A program made the translations under genes and the position numbers. A stretch of DNA of 64,000 nucleotides from Pseudozyma flocculosa PF-1. Taxonomy: Eukaryota > Basidiomycota > Ustilaginomycetes > Ustilaginales > Ustilaginaceae. The stretch is taken from NCBI RefSeq assembly GCF_000417875.1, contig NW_006920880.1, positions 192,260 through 256,259 on the forward strand, read 5' to 3'. Below the pieces are notes generated by a model. The model saw only the letters and a list, made by a program, of their open reading frames with translations, was not told the DNA's origin and made no database searches. Shown one piece after another: positions 30,144 to 38,468 of this stretch (positions within the stretch are counted from its first letter, which is position 1; each line of letters begins with the position of its first letter).

Positions 30144-30533
30144 CCCTGCCTCGACCCCCCCTCGCCTTGGGCACCCCTTTGTGTTGGCAGACAGCGCACG
30201 GCCAGCCCAGCCCAGCCAACAGGGCCCAGCCAACCCGACGCCAGGCTTGGGGGCCCTCGAGGCCAGGGCAGTAGCGCATCCGACCAACCAACACACCCCT
30301 TGCCCCTGCCAGCCTCACTCAGCTCGACCCAGCGCCCACTCTCCAGCCTCTGGTCGTCGTCGATCTCACCCCCACCACCTACCCACACCGCCGCAAGCCC
30401 TCCCTCGCACGCAGCCCTCGCACGCAGCACTCTGTAGTCTCCACTCGACGACGGATAGCGCAGGACACGCTGCATCGTCCTTGTCCCAGTCGCACCCGCA
30501 CCCGCACTCGCACTCGCAGCGACCGCCGCCATC
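29721..30533. promoter_or_regulatory. Divergent spacer, QCR7 / UGO1
   Basis: 813 bp between the starts of two genes for mitochondrial proteins. It carries GGTGGTGATG-type repeats near 29740-29825, a CCTGGCCTG cluster at 29865-29905, and a perfect (CCTG)10 microsatellite at 30104-30143. No gene is supported. Confidence 0.5.
30104..30143 (+). repeat. (CCTG)10 tetranucleotide microsatellite
   Basis: Ten perfect CCTG units in the QCR7/UGO1 divergent spacer. Read on the other strand it is (CAGG)10. Confidence 0.95.
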
Positions 30534-32606
30534 ATGTCGTCTCCGGGCTCGGCCTCGTCGGCCAGTCCGCCCCACCCGCTCCGCCCCTACTACCAGCCAC
30601 CCGAGGATTCCGTATTCGTCGCCTCAGCACCCCGCTTCTCCACCACGGGGACACCTCAGGCTGCGTCTCGCAGTGGGGCGGGGCCTTCAGCCTCCAGCAG
30701 CAGCTCGTCCTTCCCGCGATTCTCGCCCAATGCGGCCCACGCGAATCGCTACATGTCTGCCAACGATGCCACGCCATACGTGGCCACCAGCTCCTCGGGC
30801 ATGGCCGCAGACGCCACCGCCAACTTCACAGACATGGCGCGCGCCCTCCTCGTCAGCGGCGCGCTCCAGTACACGAGCACCTGCCTCGCAATGCCCTTCG
30901 AGGTCGGCAAGCTCCTCCTCCAGGTCCAGTGGGTGCCCCGCGACGATGTATGGGTGCAGATCACCCAGACCGCCGCTGCGACCAAGATGATCGAGCAGCG
31001 CGAGATGCAGGAGCGAATGCGGAGGCAAGCGCACGAGGCCGGCACCCATGGCGCCGACCAAGGCGATGACGACGACGACGACAATGCCCCAGAGAGGGAC
31101 GTGTGGGCGGGCGACGACGTGTCGCCCGAGGCGGAGGAATGGCAGGAAGAGCGCGATGCGCAGAACCACTACGGCGGCTCGGGCTACATGGACGACGAAG
31201 AGGTGAGTGTGCGCGTTGTCATTGCCAATGCCGCGCTGCTACCGATGGCTAATGTCTTCTCTCCCGTCTGCTCTGCACCGCTCCGCTGGCAGCTCTCCGA
31301 CGAGCACGAGGCAGAGGCCTACTTCCGAGACCTCTCTTCGCGGCCATCCAGACCCGACGCATCCCTGCACAGGCCCAAGCGGCGACGGCAGCGGCAGGTC
31401 GACCACGGCGGCTACGTGATGCGGCGGAGCGTCCACGACGACGGCGCACGGCCCGAGTTCATCATGCCGGTCGTCGTGCGCGGCGGCGTGTGGGAGATGA
31501 TCAAGGCCGTCGGCCGCGGCAAGGAGGGCTGGCTCGGCCTGTGGAAGGGCTCGCTCACCTCGTTCGTCCTCGAGATTGCCTCGTCCACCATCCAGCCCAT
31601 CATCTCATCGATCCTCTCGCTCGTCGCGCCCTCGGCTCTCTCGCCGCTGCCGCTCGCCTACACCCCTTACCCGTACAAGACGTTGGCATTGCTGCTGACG
31701 TCGCACCTGGCCACAGGCATCCTCATCTCGCCCATCGACACGATCCGCACGCGGCTGATTGCGCAGAGCACGCTGCCCGCCCACCGCAAGTACAGCGGGC
31801 CGTACGACGCGCTGCGCAAGATGCTCGACGAGGAGGGCGGCTGGAAGACGGCCTACCTGCACCCCAACGTGCTCGTCCCCACCATCCTCGACTTTACGCT
31901 GCGCCCGCTCCTGTCGCTCGGCACGCCGCTCCTCATTGAGCAGACGCTCAAGCTCGAGCCCAACACGCATCCCATCAGCTACGCCATCGCCGAGCTGGCC
32001 ATCACGACGGCGTCGCTCTGCGTCACCCTGCCCATTGAGACGGTGCGGAGGCGGCTGCAGCTCCAGATCCGCGCTCCCTACGGCGCTGCTCCCCACTCTG
32101 CTGCCGCCGGCGCCGACAAGAGGGCATTGACGAGCCGCTCGCTGCGTTCGGAAAAGGGAGGCGCTTCGACTGCAACCAAGCCCGCATCGGGCAACACGGC
32201 CATTCGGGGACTGCGCACCTGCGTCGAGACGAGACCCGTGCCCTACGTCGGCGTCGTCGAGGCCATCTACCGCATCCTGACAGAGGAGACGTCGGCCACG
32301 CCCCGTCGCAAGGACGGAAGCAGCGCAGGCGGCGACGGCGATGGCGACGGCGACGGCCAACGAGGGGACGACGACGACGACGACGACGCCGCCGGGGCTT
32401 CCGGCGCCACCACCAACAAGGACGACGCGGGCGCCGCGGCCATGGCCCAGTCGGGCGTGCTGGCCAAGACGGGCCACTCTTCGCTCGGTGGCTTGCGCAG
32501 CCTGTACCGCGGCTTCGGAATGGCGTTTGGCGCCAACCTCGTCGTCTTTATGCTCACCCTCGTCAGCGGGGAGCGCGCCGGCGAGGCTGGCTGGGCCGAG
32601 ATTTAG
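30534..32606 (+). CDS. UGO1: Mitochondrial outer-membrane fusion factor Ugo1 (modified carrier family)
   Basis: Modified mitochondrial carrier that links Fzo1 and Mgm1 during mitochondrial fusion in yeast. The N-terminus 'LRPYYQPPEDS' and the segment 'ALLVSGALQYTSTCLAMPFE' followed by 'VGKLLLQVQWVP' fit Ugo1. Carrier-like signatures 'SPIDTIRTRLIAQ' and 'LPIETVRRRLQLQ' follow. The frame is open throughout, but 31203-31292 has a GTGAGT donor, a CAG acceptor, and a non-conserved hydrophobic translation. It is best read as a 90 nt in-frame intron, giving exons 30534-31202 and 31293-32606 and 660 residues. A low-complexity Asp/Ala segment sits before the last membrane segment. A general carrier is the alternative; the Ugo1-like N-terminus argues against it. 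Confidence 0.82.
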   Translation: MSSPGSASSASPPHPLRPYYQPPEDSVFVASAPRFSTTGTPQAASRSGAGPSASSSSSSFPRFSPNAAHANRYMSANDATPYVATSSSGMAADATANFTDMARALLVSGALQYTSTCLAMPFEVGKLLLQVQWVPRDDVWVQITQTAAATKMIEQREMQERMRRQAHEAGTHGADQGDDDDDDNAPERDVWAGDDVSPEAEEWQEERDAQNHYGGSGYMDDEEVSVRVVIANAALLPMANVFSPVCSAPLRWQLSDEHEAEAYFRDLSSRPSRPDASLHRPKRRRQRQVDHGGYVMRRSVHDDGARPEFIMPVVVRGGVWEMIKAVGRGKEGWLGLWKGSLTSFVLEIASSTIQPIISSILSLVAPSALSPLPLAYTPYPYKTLALLLTSHLATGILISPIDTIRTRLIAQSTLPAHRKYSGPYDALRKMLDEEGGWKTAYLHPNVLVPTILDFTLRPLLSLGTPLLIEQTLKLEPNTHPISYAIAELAITTASLCVTLPIETVRRRLQLQIRAPYGAAPHSAAAGADKRALTSRSLRSEKGGASTATKPASGNTAIRGLRTCVETRPVPYVGVVEAIYRILTEETSATPRRKDGSSAGGDGDGDGDGQRGDDDDDDDAAGASGATTNKDDAGAAAMAQSGVLAKTGHSSLGGLRSLYRGFGMAFGANLVVFMLTLVSGERAGEAGWAEI

Positions 32607-32896
32607 CTCCGCTGGACCAGCCAGCCTCTTCGTCCTTGCCCGGCTCGCCGCGGGGCAAATTCCCCAACCTCGGATCACTGTACACTATCCCCGCCTCGTC
32701 GATTTGGCCACGGCGTCGCCCTGCTTTTTTACGACCCATCGCTCAGCATCGTCGTCTCGGCACAGGACAAGTGCCTGGCATTGCGGCTGGTGCTCTATCG
32801 GCATCTGCGCCGCCAGCCCGCTCACGATTGCCAGCGGGCGGCGTCGAATACCATGGTGACCTCCCACTGGCGTCTTGATGCCGTCGAGCCGCCGCC

Positions 32897-34886
32897 TCAC
32901 TTTGAAGACCGGCCCGCAGAGTAGTAGATGTTGATGATGAAGCTGCGACGTGCGAGGACGGGACGTCGGGCAAGTCAGTATCGCTGCATGGAGGAAGCGC
33001 CCGGAGAGTGGGGCGGCCGAGGCGACTTACAGGGTCATCATCATGACGAACACTGTCGGCGCAGGGAGATGGGACGGGCAGGACAAGGGAGGAGGAGAAG
33101 AAGACGGTGGGTGAGCACAGAGATGCTCTCGCCGTCCGCAAAAGCAGGCCGAGGCAGGGGTGGAGGGCGGCGTGTGGCGACGGGAGGCAATACTCACTGC
33201 CGGCTGTTGATCCCCACTGCAGCAGACCCTCGTCGGGTTTGACGTAGCCCATCTGGAAGACCTCGTAGCATGCGCGCTCGAGGTCGTCGCTCATCTTCTC
33301 GAGCGAAAACTTGTCCTGCACCCTCTTGCGCGCCACCTGGCTCACTGTCCGCCTCTCGTCGTCGCTCAGGCTGAGCAGCGCCTGGATCGACACGGCCCAG
33401 ATGCCCGGCGACGCGTGGCGCAGCAGGCCGGTGCCCTCGGCCAGGTTGGTGGGCTTGCCGTCCTCGTCGAGGGACAGGTCGACGACCGTCTCGAGCGGCC
33501 CTCCCGTATTGGTGGCGAGGACGGGCACGCCGCAGGTCATGGCCTCGAGCGGGACGATGCCAAAGTGCTCCTCGGTCGGCGTGTAGAGGAGCATCTGGGT
33601 CGACTGGTTGAGCAGGAGCGTGTGGAGTAGCGGCCCAGGCAGCGAGGGGAGGAAGATGACCGCCGCCTGGGCGATGTCGAACGCAGGCGGCGGAGAGATG
33701 GGCGGCTCCAGTGCCTTGCCGTTGTAACTGAGCGTGAGGTGCTTGAGGCCCAGCTCTTCGGACTGCTTCTGCAGCTCGGCCAGCGTGTCGATGTTGTCGC
33801 GGACGCGGTGGTCGTACCCGCCCGCCAGGACCAGGCGGAGCCGGCCGGGTCTTCCGCTGGCGGCGTGCTGCTTCTGCGCCGTGGCAAAGGCCTCGAGGCC
33901 GAGGGCAACATTCTTCTTGGCCTCGAAGCGGTTGATGGAGAGCAGCGTCAGGCGGTCAGTGTCGCAGCAGAGATCGATGATGGCGTTCTTGAGGCGATCG
34001 CCGACGGCCTCGTCGATGAGCTTGTCGAGCTGCTTCTGCACCTCGTCGGCCCGCAGGGCCCGCACGTCGACGCCGGGATAGAGGGTTCGCGGCTGACGTC
34101 GCAGCCGGTAGAAGCTCTTGACAAACTGCTTCGAGGTAAAGTCGGAGTTGACGAGGATCTTGTCGGCATAGTCTGCGGACAGAAAGAGGGGAGGGGAAAG
34201 GTGTGAGCGGCTCTGCGTTGGGAGGTTGCGATGGCGGCCGGCGAGGGGAGTGGGCGATGCTCACCCGTCGTGCCTTCCTCGATGAGGTCGAGCGGCAGGC
34301 GGTAGATCTTCCTGAAGACCGAGGGTCCAGAGTGGCCGCGGGCGAGGGCCTTTTGCAGGGCGATGGAGCTGCCGATGTCCTTGTCGGGGAAGTGGCAGTA
34401 GTAGAGGATGCGGGTGCTGGTGATGATCTTGAGCCAGGGGATTCCGGCCGAGAGCTGGTCCATGAAGAAGAGGTCAAACTCGGGGATGGGCGGCGAGCTC
34501 GTAAGGCGGCTCGAGACGAAGGTGGGCATGGTTCCCGGGTACTTTAGCAGCGTGATGGAGAGGATGAGCTGGAAGATGAGCGAGAGCTGCTGGAGGATGG
34601 CCATGGGGAGGTGGAGGCGGTTGAAGAGGGAGCGGGGGATGCGGGTGCGCATGACCTGGACCTTGAGGGTGCCATCGCGGGTGGCCTCGAAGCAGTGCTT
34701 GGTGTCGTGGTGGGAGGTGAAGATGACGACCTCGTGTCCGAGCTCCTGGAGGGATACGGCGGCGTCGACGATGAACTTTTCCGCTCCGCCGATGCCGAGG
34801 TCCGGGTGAATGAAGCCGATGCGGAGCTTTTTGGCGGGCGAGTTGACCGAGTTGGCCACGCGAGCGGATTGCCGGTCGAGCGACAT
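32897..34886 (-). CDS. ALG2: Alpha-1,3/1,6-mannosyltransferase Alg2
   Basis: Adds the second and third mannoses to the dolichol-linked N-glycan precursor on the cytosolic ER face. Exons 34886-34265, 34172-33198, 33052-33031 and 32942-32897 give 554 residues (yeast 503). Seen: 'IGFIHPDLGIGGAEKFIVDA', 'TRILYYCHFPDKDI', 'YPGVDV', 'SINRFEAKKNVALGLEAFA', 'LVLAGGYDHRVRDNI', and the GT4 EX7E motif in 'EEHFGIVPLEAMTCGVPVLA'. The C-terminal hydrophobic anchor is built only by splicing in a 22 nt microexon ('MFVMMMTL') and a 46 nt last exon ('FIINIYYSAG'). Without these the frame runs into unrelated sequence. It converges with UGO1, 290 bp away. Confidence 0.92.
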
Positions 34887-35416
34887 GGTGGTATGTGCGC
34901 GGGGGCGGGGGGAGGATTGCGCGGGGAGAGTCAGAGAGAGACGGAGCGAGGCGGAAAGGGCGACAGCGGTGGTGATGGTGGCAGTAGTGGTAGCCGTTGG
35001 GGTTGGCGCGAGGGCCGGTGTGGGGGTGTTGGACTTTGCGCCTCGTCTTTGCAGGCGGCTTGGACTGCGCTGGCCCTGCGCCTGCGTCTGGCCGCCTATG
35101 TGCGGGGAAAGAAGCCAAGAAGCCAAGCGCAGCGCAGCGCAGCCAGCCAGCCCAACAACGCAACCTCGGCGACTCTCTTTCGCGCGCGCGCACAGACGCG
35201 CCCCTCTTGCTCCTCCCCAGCTCCAGGCATCGGGGGCCATTTGGACATCTCCCCGATGGACCATCGACTCAGCTTCGGGATCGGCAAATGCCTCCACTTT
35301 GCGTGGCCCGCTGTCGGTTGGCTGTGGACTCGCCGCAGCCACCCCGGCGCCACCTCCATCACTCACCTCCAAGACGCCTCGAGCTCACCCGGGCACATCC
35401 TAGCTTCACCCCGACC
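34887..35416. promoter_or_regulatory. Divergent spacer, ALG2 / conserved hypothetical
   Basis: 530 bp between divergent starts. A GGTGGTGATGGTGGC-type stretch lies near 34968-34983 and AGCCAGCCAGCCC near 35138-35150. Nothing coding is supported beyond the two flanking genes. Confidence 0.45.
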
Positions 35417-36989
35417 ATGCCGCCCTCAAAGAAGCCCGCATCGCCCTCCAAGCAGTCCCACGCCGCTCGCGCAGCCGCCCTCCTGTCCAGGGCCAGGGCA
35501 CACGCCACCAGCACCTCACCCACCAAGCCTTCGTCGGCCGCTTCGTCGTCTTCATCTTCTCCTTCCTCGACCTCGTCGTCTGCAGCCGTACCGCTGCCGG
35601 ACCTGCTCAAACAGCTCACCTCAAAGGGCGGTCTCACCATGCACGACGCAATGGCCGTCACCGGAAAGCTCATCAACGCCCGCTGCAACACCCCGCACGC
35701 CCTCTCTCACATCAGCCTCATCGCCCTCCAGGACATGGGCGTCGAATCCGAGGAGCACCGAAAGAGGACCGTCCTCGCCTTCAAGGGAAAAAAGGCCGCG
35801 GGCATCACCGGCGACGTAGCGGCCGCATTTGACCCGTCCTCGAACAGCCCTCGCAAGCGCAGGAGGCGCGACGACGACGATGACGCCCTGTCGCGCGAAT
35901 ACGGAAACGTCTCCGGCCCCAGCGACAGGCCCAGCGCACGCAACGCTAGACCCGCGCCCGTGTTCGACTACGTCTTCAACGAAGTCCTCGAAGAGAGCAG
36001 CCTCCGCGGAAGGTACGCCGTCGTCAACCGCGCACCCGTCATGACCGCCTGGGCAACCATCCTCCTCGAGAGACTCGCCTTCAGCAGGGCAGAGGCTCTC
36101 AGCTTGGGTGAGTATCCCCGCCACTTGAACCCACCTCTACGTGGCGCTTGGCTGCATGGAACGACCACTGACCAACAGGGTCACCGCGCACAGCCCACTG
36201 CTATGTCAACTATACGAGCACGATGCGAGGAATCAGCCTCGGCATCATCCCGGCATCGGAGAGGGAAAAGGCGTCCAACAAGGTGGGCCCCAACCAGCCC
36301 CACTTTGAGCTGATGGGCGTCAAGATCCCCGTCATGCAGATGGCGGACGGAACCTACCGCGGCATCAGCGGTGGCGAGGTCGTTGGGCCAGAAAAGGTGA
36401 GCCGGTGGTGTGCTCTAGCCGTGTCGGGTGCGCACGATGCTGATCCTGTCTTTGTCGCCATGGAATGTTGCGGCAGGCGTTCAACTACATGAGACGCTCC
36501 ATGGCCCAGACGCTCTCTAGCGTCATAGGCGCGCTGACCCTTCTCGCAGACAGCTACATCGATCCTCCACCCAAGATGGAAGCGAAGGACGAGAGCGAGC
36601 CGCTTGATGCCAAGACCGAGCACCCCGATGGCACCTTGCCAGCGAGCACCGGACCGCCACCATACGGCGCCGAGTACCTCAACACGTGTGGGTACGACCT
36701 CTACGCCGACTTCCGGCCCTCGACGTCGGGAGAGTGGGGCAAAAAGGGTCGGCTCTGGTACGACAAGATCCTCGCCCTCCGTCGCGGTCACGAAGCGGAT
36801 CTGGCGGAATGGAGGGTCAAAGAGGAGCGGCTCGAAGGTGGGGGGCCAATAGAAGAAGAGTGGAGCGAGGACATCGAACGCCTCGTCCAGGAGGAGCTCA
36901 AGAAGGAGGACCAGACGCAGACGGACCACCCGGTCAAGCTCGAGGCGCCCGGGGCCAAGAGCGAGACTATGGACAAGCAGGAGACGTAG
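35417..36989 (+). CDS. Conserved fungal protein of unknown function
   Basis: Exons 35417-36107, 36179-36396 and 36477-36989 give 473 residues. The N-terminus is Ser/Ala/Pro-rich; residues 60-130 ('PLPDLLKQLTSKGGLTMHDA') look helical. The conserved core begins with 'RAPVMTAWATILLERLAFSR', continues 'MRGISLGIIPASEREK', 'HFELMGVKIPVMQMADGTYR', 'FNYMRRSMAQTLSSVIGALT', and ends 'LNTCGYDLYADFRPSTSGEW'. I recall similar uncharacterised ascomycete and basidiomycete proteins with the 'GYxLYADFRP' ending, but no function is known to me. A basic patch ('PRKRRRRDDDDD') may be a nuclear localisation signal. No catalytic motif or membrane segment is evident. Confidence 0.75.
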
Positions 36990-37700
36990 CAGACCGCAGC
37001 TTGAACTCCGCCCTCGTCTCTGGCATGCATGCAGGTGATCTTAGATGATCCTTTAAGGCCGTCTATCGACAACTGCGTTCGAACTCGGTGCGCAGCCTGG
37101 CCCGACTTCGCACTCGTTCCATCCCTTTGGCGACATGAAGAGGCGGAGCAACCCTGGTCAGCCCCTCCGCCACGTCGAGGTTATTGTCGAGCCGAGAATA
37201 AAGACTTGCGAGTGGCGACAGGTCTCGATTGCCTGATCCGGCTGGCTCTTCCGGCTGCGAGTACTCCTCAGCCTCCCGTGGACATGCGTCCGGCCGCTTG
37301 CGACGCTGCACTTCCGTCGACGGCCATCGTCATGAAATTTCGAGAGCCATCTCCTCACGCGTCGCTGACAGGATGGTCAAGCCTTTGCCGGCCTCATTTG
37401 AGAGCGGACCTCTGCCGAAAAGGACATGCAAGGATGGCCGCGGTCACAGCCTACCGGCGGCAGGTGTCGCGTTCAAAGTGGCTGCCACACCTTGACCTTG
37501 GTGGGGCCGGACCTGTGTTTCCCTTTAGGTGGAGTGGGGGAGTTTCGTGGCATGTGGGGGCGAAGAGGAAGCGATGAGCTCGTTGGTGAGCTATAAAATG
37601 GGGCTGGGCTGGAGGGTTGGCCTCCTTGCGCCCGCCCAAAAAGCATCGTGCCTCCCGCCAAGCCGCTTCCCCAACTTGCAAGAGCCTCTCGCCTACGAAG
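36990..37700. other. Intergenic, conserved hypothetical to secreted protein
   Basis: 711 bp with no supported gene apart from the promoter of the downstream secreted-protein gene (TATA-like box at 37592). The composition is less GC-biased than in the coding blocks. Confidence 0.45.
37592..37599 (+). promoter_or_regulatory. TATA box of the secreted-protein gene
   Basis: 'tataaaat' lies 109 bp upstream of the ATG at 37701. This is a canonical TATA element at a plausible distance. I saw no comparably clear TATA box in the other spacers, which suits an inducible gene. Confidence 0.6.
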
Positions 37701-38255
37701 ATGAAGCTTTCTCTCCTCAGTCTCGTCGCGCTGCCTTGGCTCGCACTCGCAGACGTAGTCGACTTGCCTTTCACCAAGTCCTACACCTGGCAGTTCAATG
37801 GATTCGGCACGGTGACGGCCGGGACCAACAGTCTGCTGGTGATGCTCTGCTCGACCCACCCGCAGTGGTACGCGGTCGATGAGCACAATGTGGCGCAGAG
37901 TCTCGAGTACGACAAGCCTTCGAGCCAGTGGATGTGGGCGCCCTTCTCGACCTGCAGGAACAACGGCTTCCGCTGCTTCGACTATGTCAAGAACCTCCAG
38001 ACCATCGATGGTCTGCACTGCGTCTACACGTTCCCCGGCACACAAGACGTCGCCGTAGACCTGGCCGGCATCGCGAGGGCCATGGACAGGGGAAGGGCCC
38101 GAGGCTATACCTTCGTGGGTGAGTTCGGACTCGGCACCTTCACGAGCGTGGTGGGACGATGCTCTCGATGGCAGAGGTGCTCAGCGATGCCTACATTTTG
38201 CTTCAATCCGCGCACCCTTCCTGTGACGTCCCCAGTCGGCTCACCGCCTCCCTAG
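37701..38255 (+). CDS. Small secreted Cys-containing protein, unknown family
   Basis: The ATG at 37701 starts a clear signal peptide ('MKLSLLSLVALPWLALADVV'), likely cleaved after Ala-Leu-Ala. The mature part begins 'DLPFTKSYTWQFNGFGTVTA' and has Cys in 'LCSTHPQWY', 'FSTCRNNGFRCFDY' and 'GLHCVYTF', with an Asp/Gly/Val-rich end. It is short, compact and has no domain I recognise; it resembles the small secreted proteins that fungi export. The frame is open to 38255, but a GTGAGT donor at 38119 suggests an intron, so the true 3' end is uncertain. A TATA box lies upstream. A secreted effector or cell-wall protein is possible, but function is unknown. Confidence 0.6.
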   Translation: MKLSLLSLVALPWLALADVVDLPFTKSYTWQFNGFGTVTAGTNSLLVMLCSTHPQWYAVDEHNVAQSLEYDKPSSQWMWAPFSTCRNNGFRCFDYVKNLQTIDGLHCVYTFPGTQDVAVDLAGIARAMDRGRARGYTFVGEFGLGTFTSVVGRCSRWQRCSAMPTFCFNPRTLPVTSPVGSPPP

Positions 38256-38468
38256 CCGCGAGCAGATGCCCCGAGCCAGGCTTGAACTTTCGGCCATGTC
38301 CAGGCAGTACAGTAGCGGCGTCTCCGGACTGCCAACTGCCTTCCGTTCGCAAGGGAGAGCTTGTCTATTGACCCCCGCGAGCACGACCTTTCGTGTGACT
38401 GTACCAGCGATCAGAGGCGATGAGTGTCCTCCGTCTTCAGTCGAGTTCGGCCGGCCAAGGGCCTTTAA

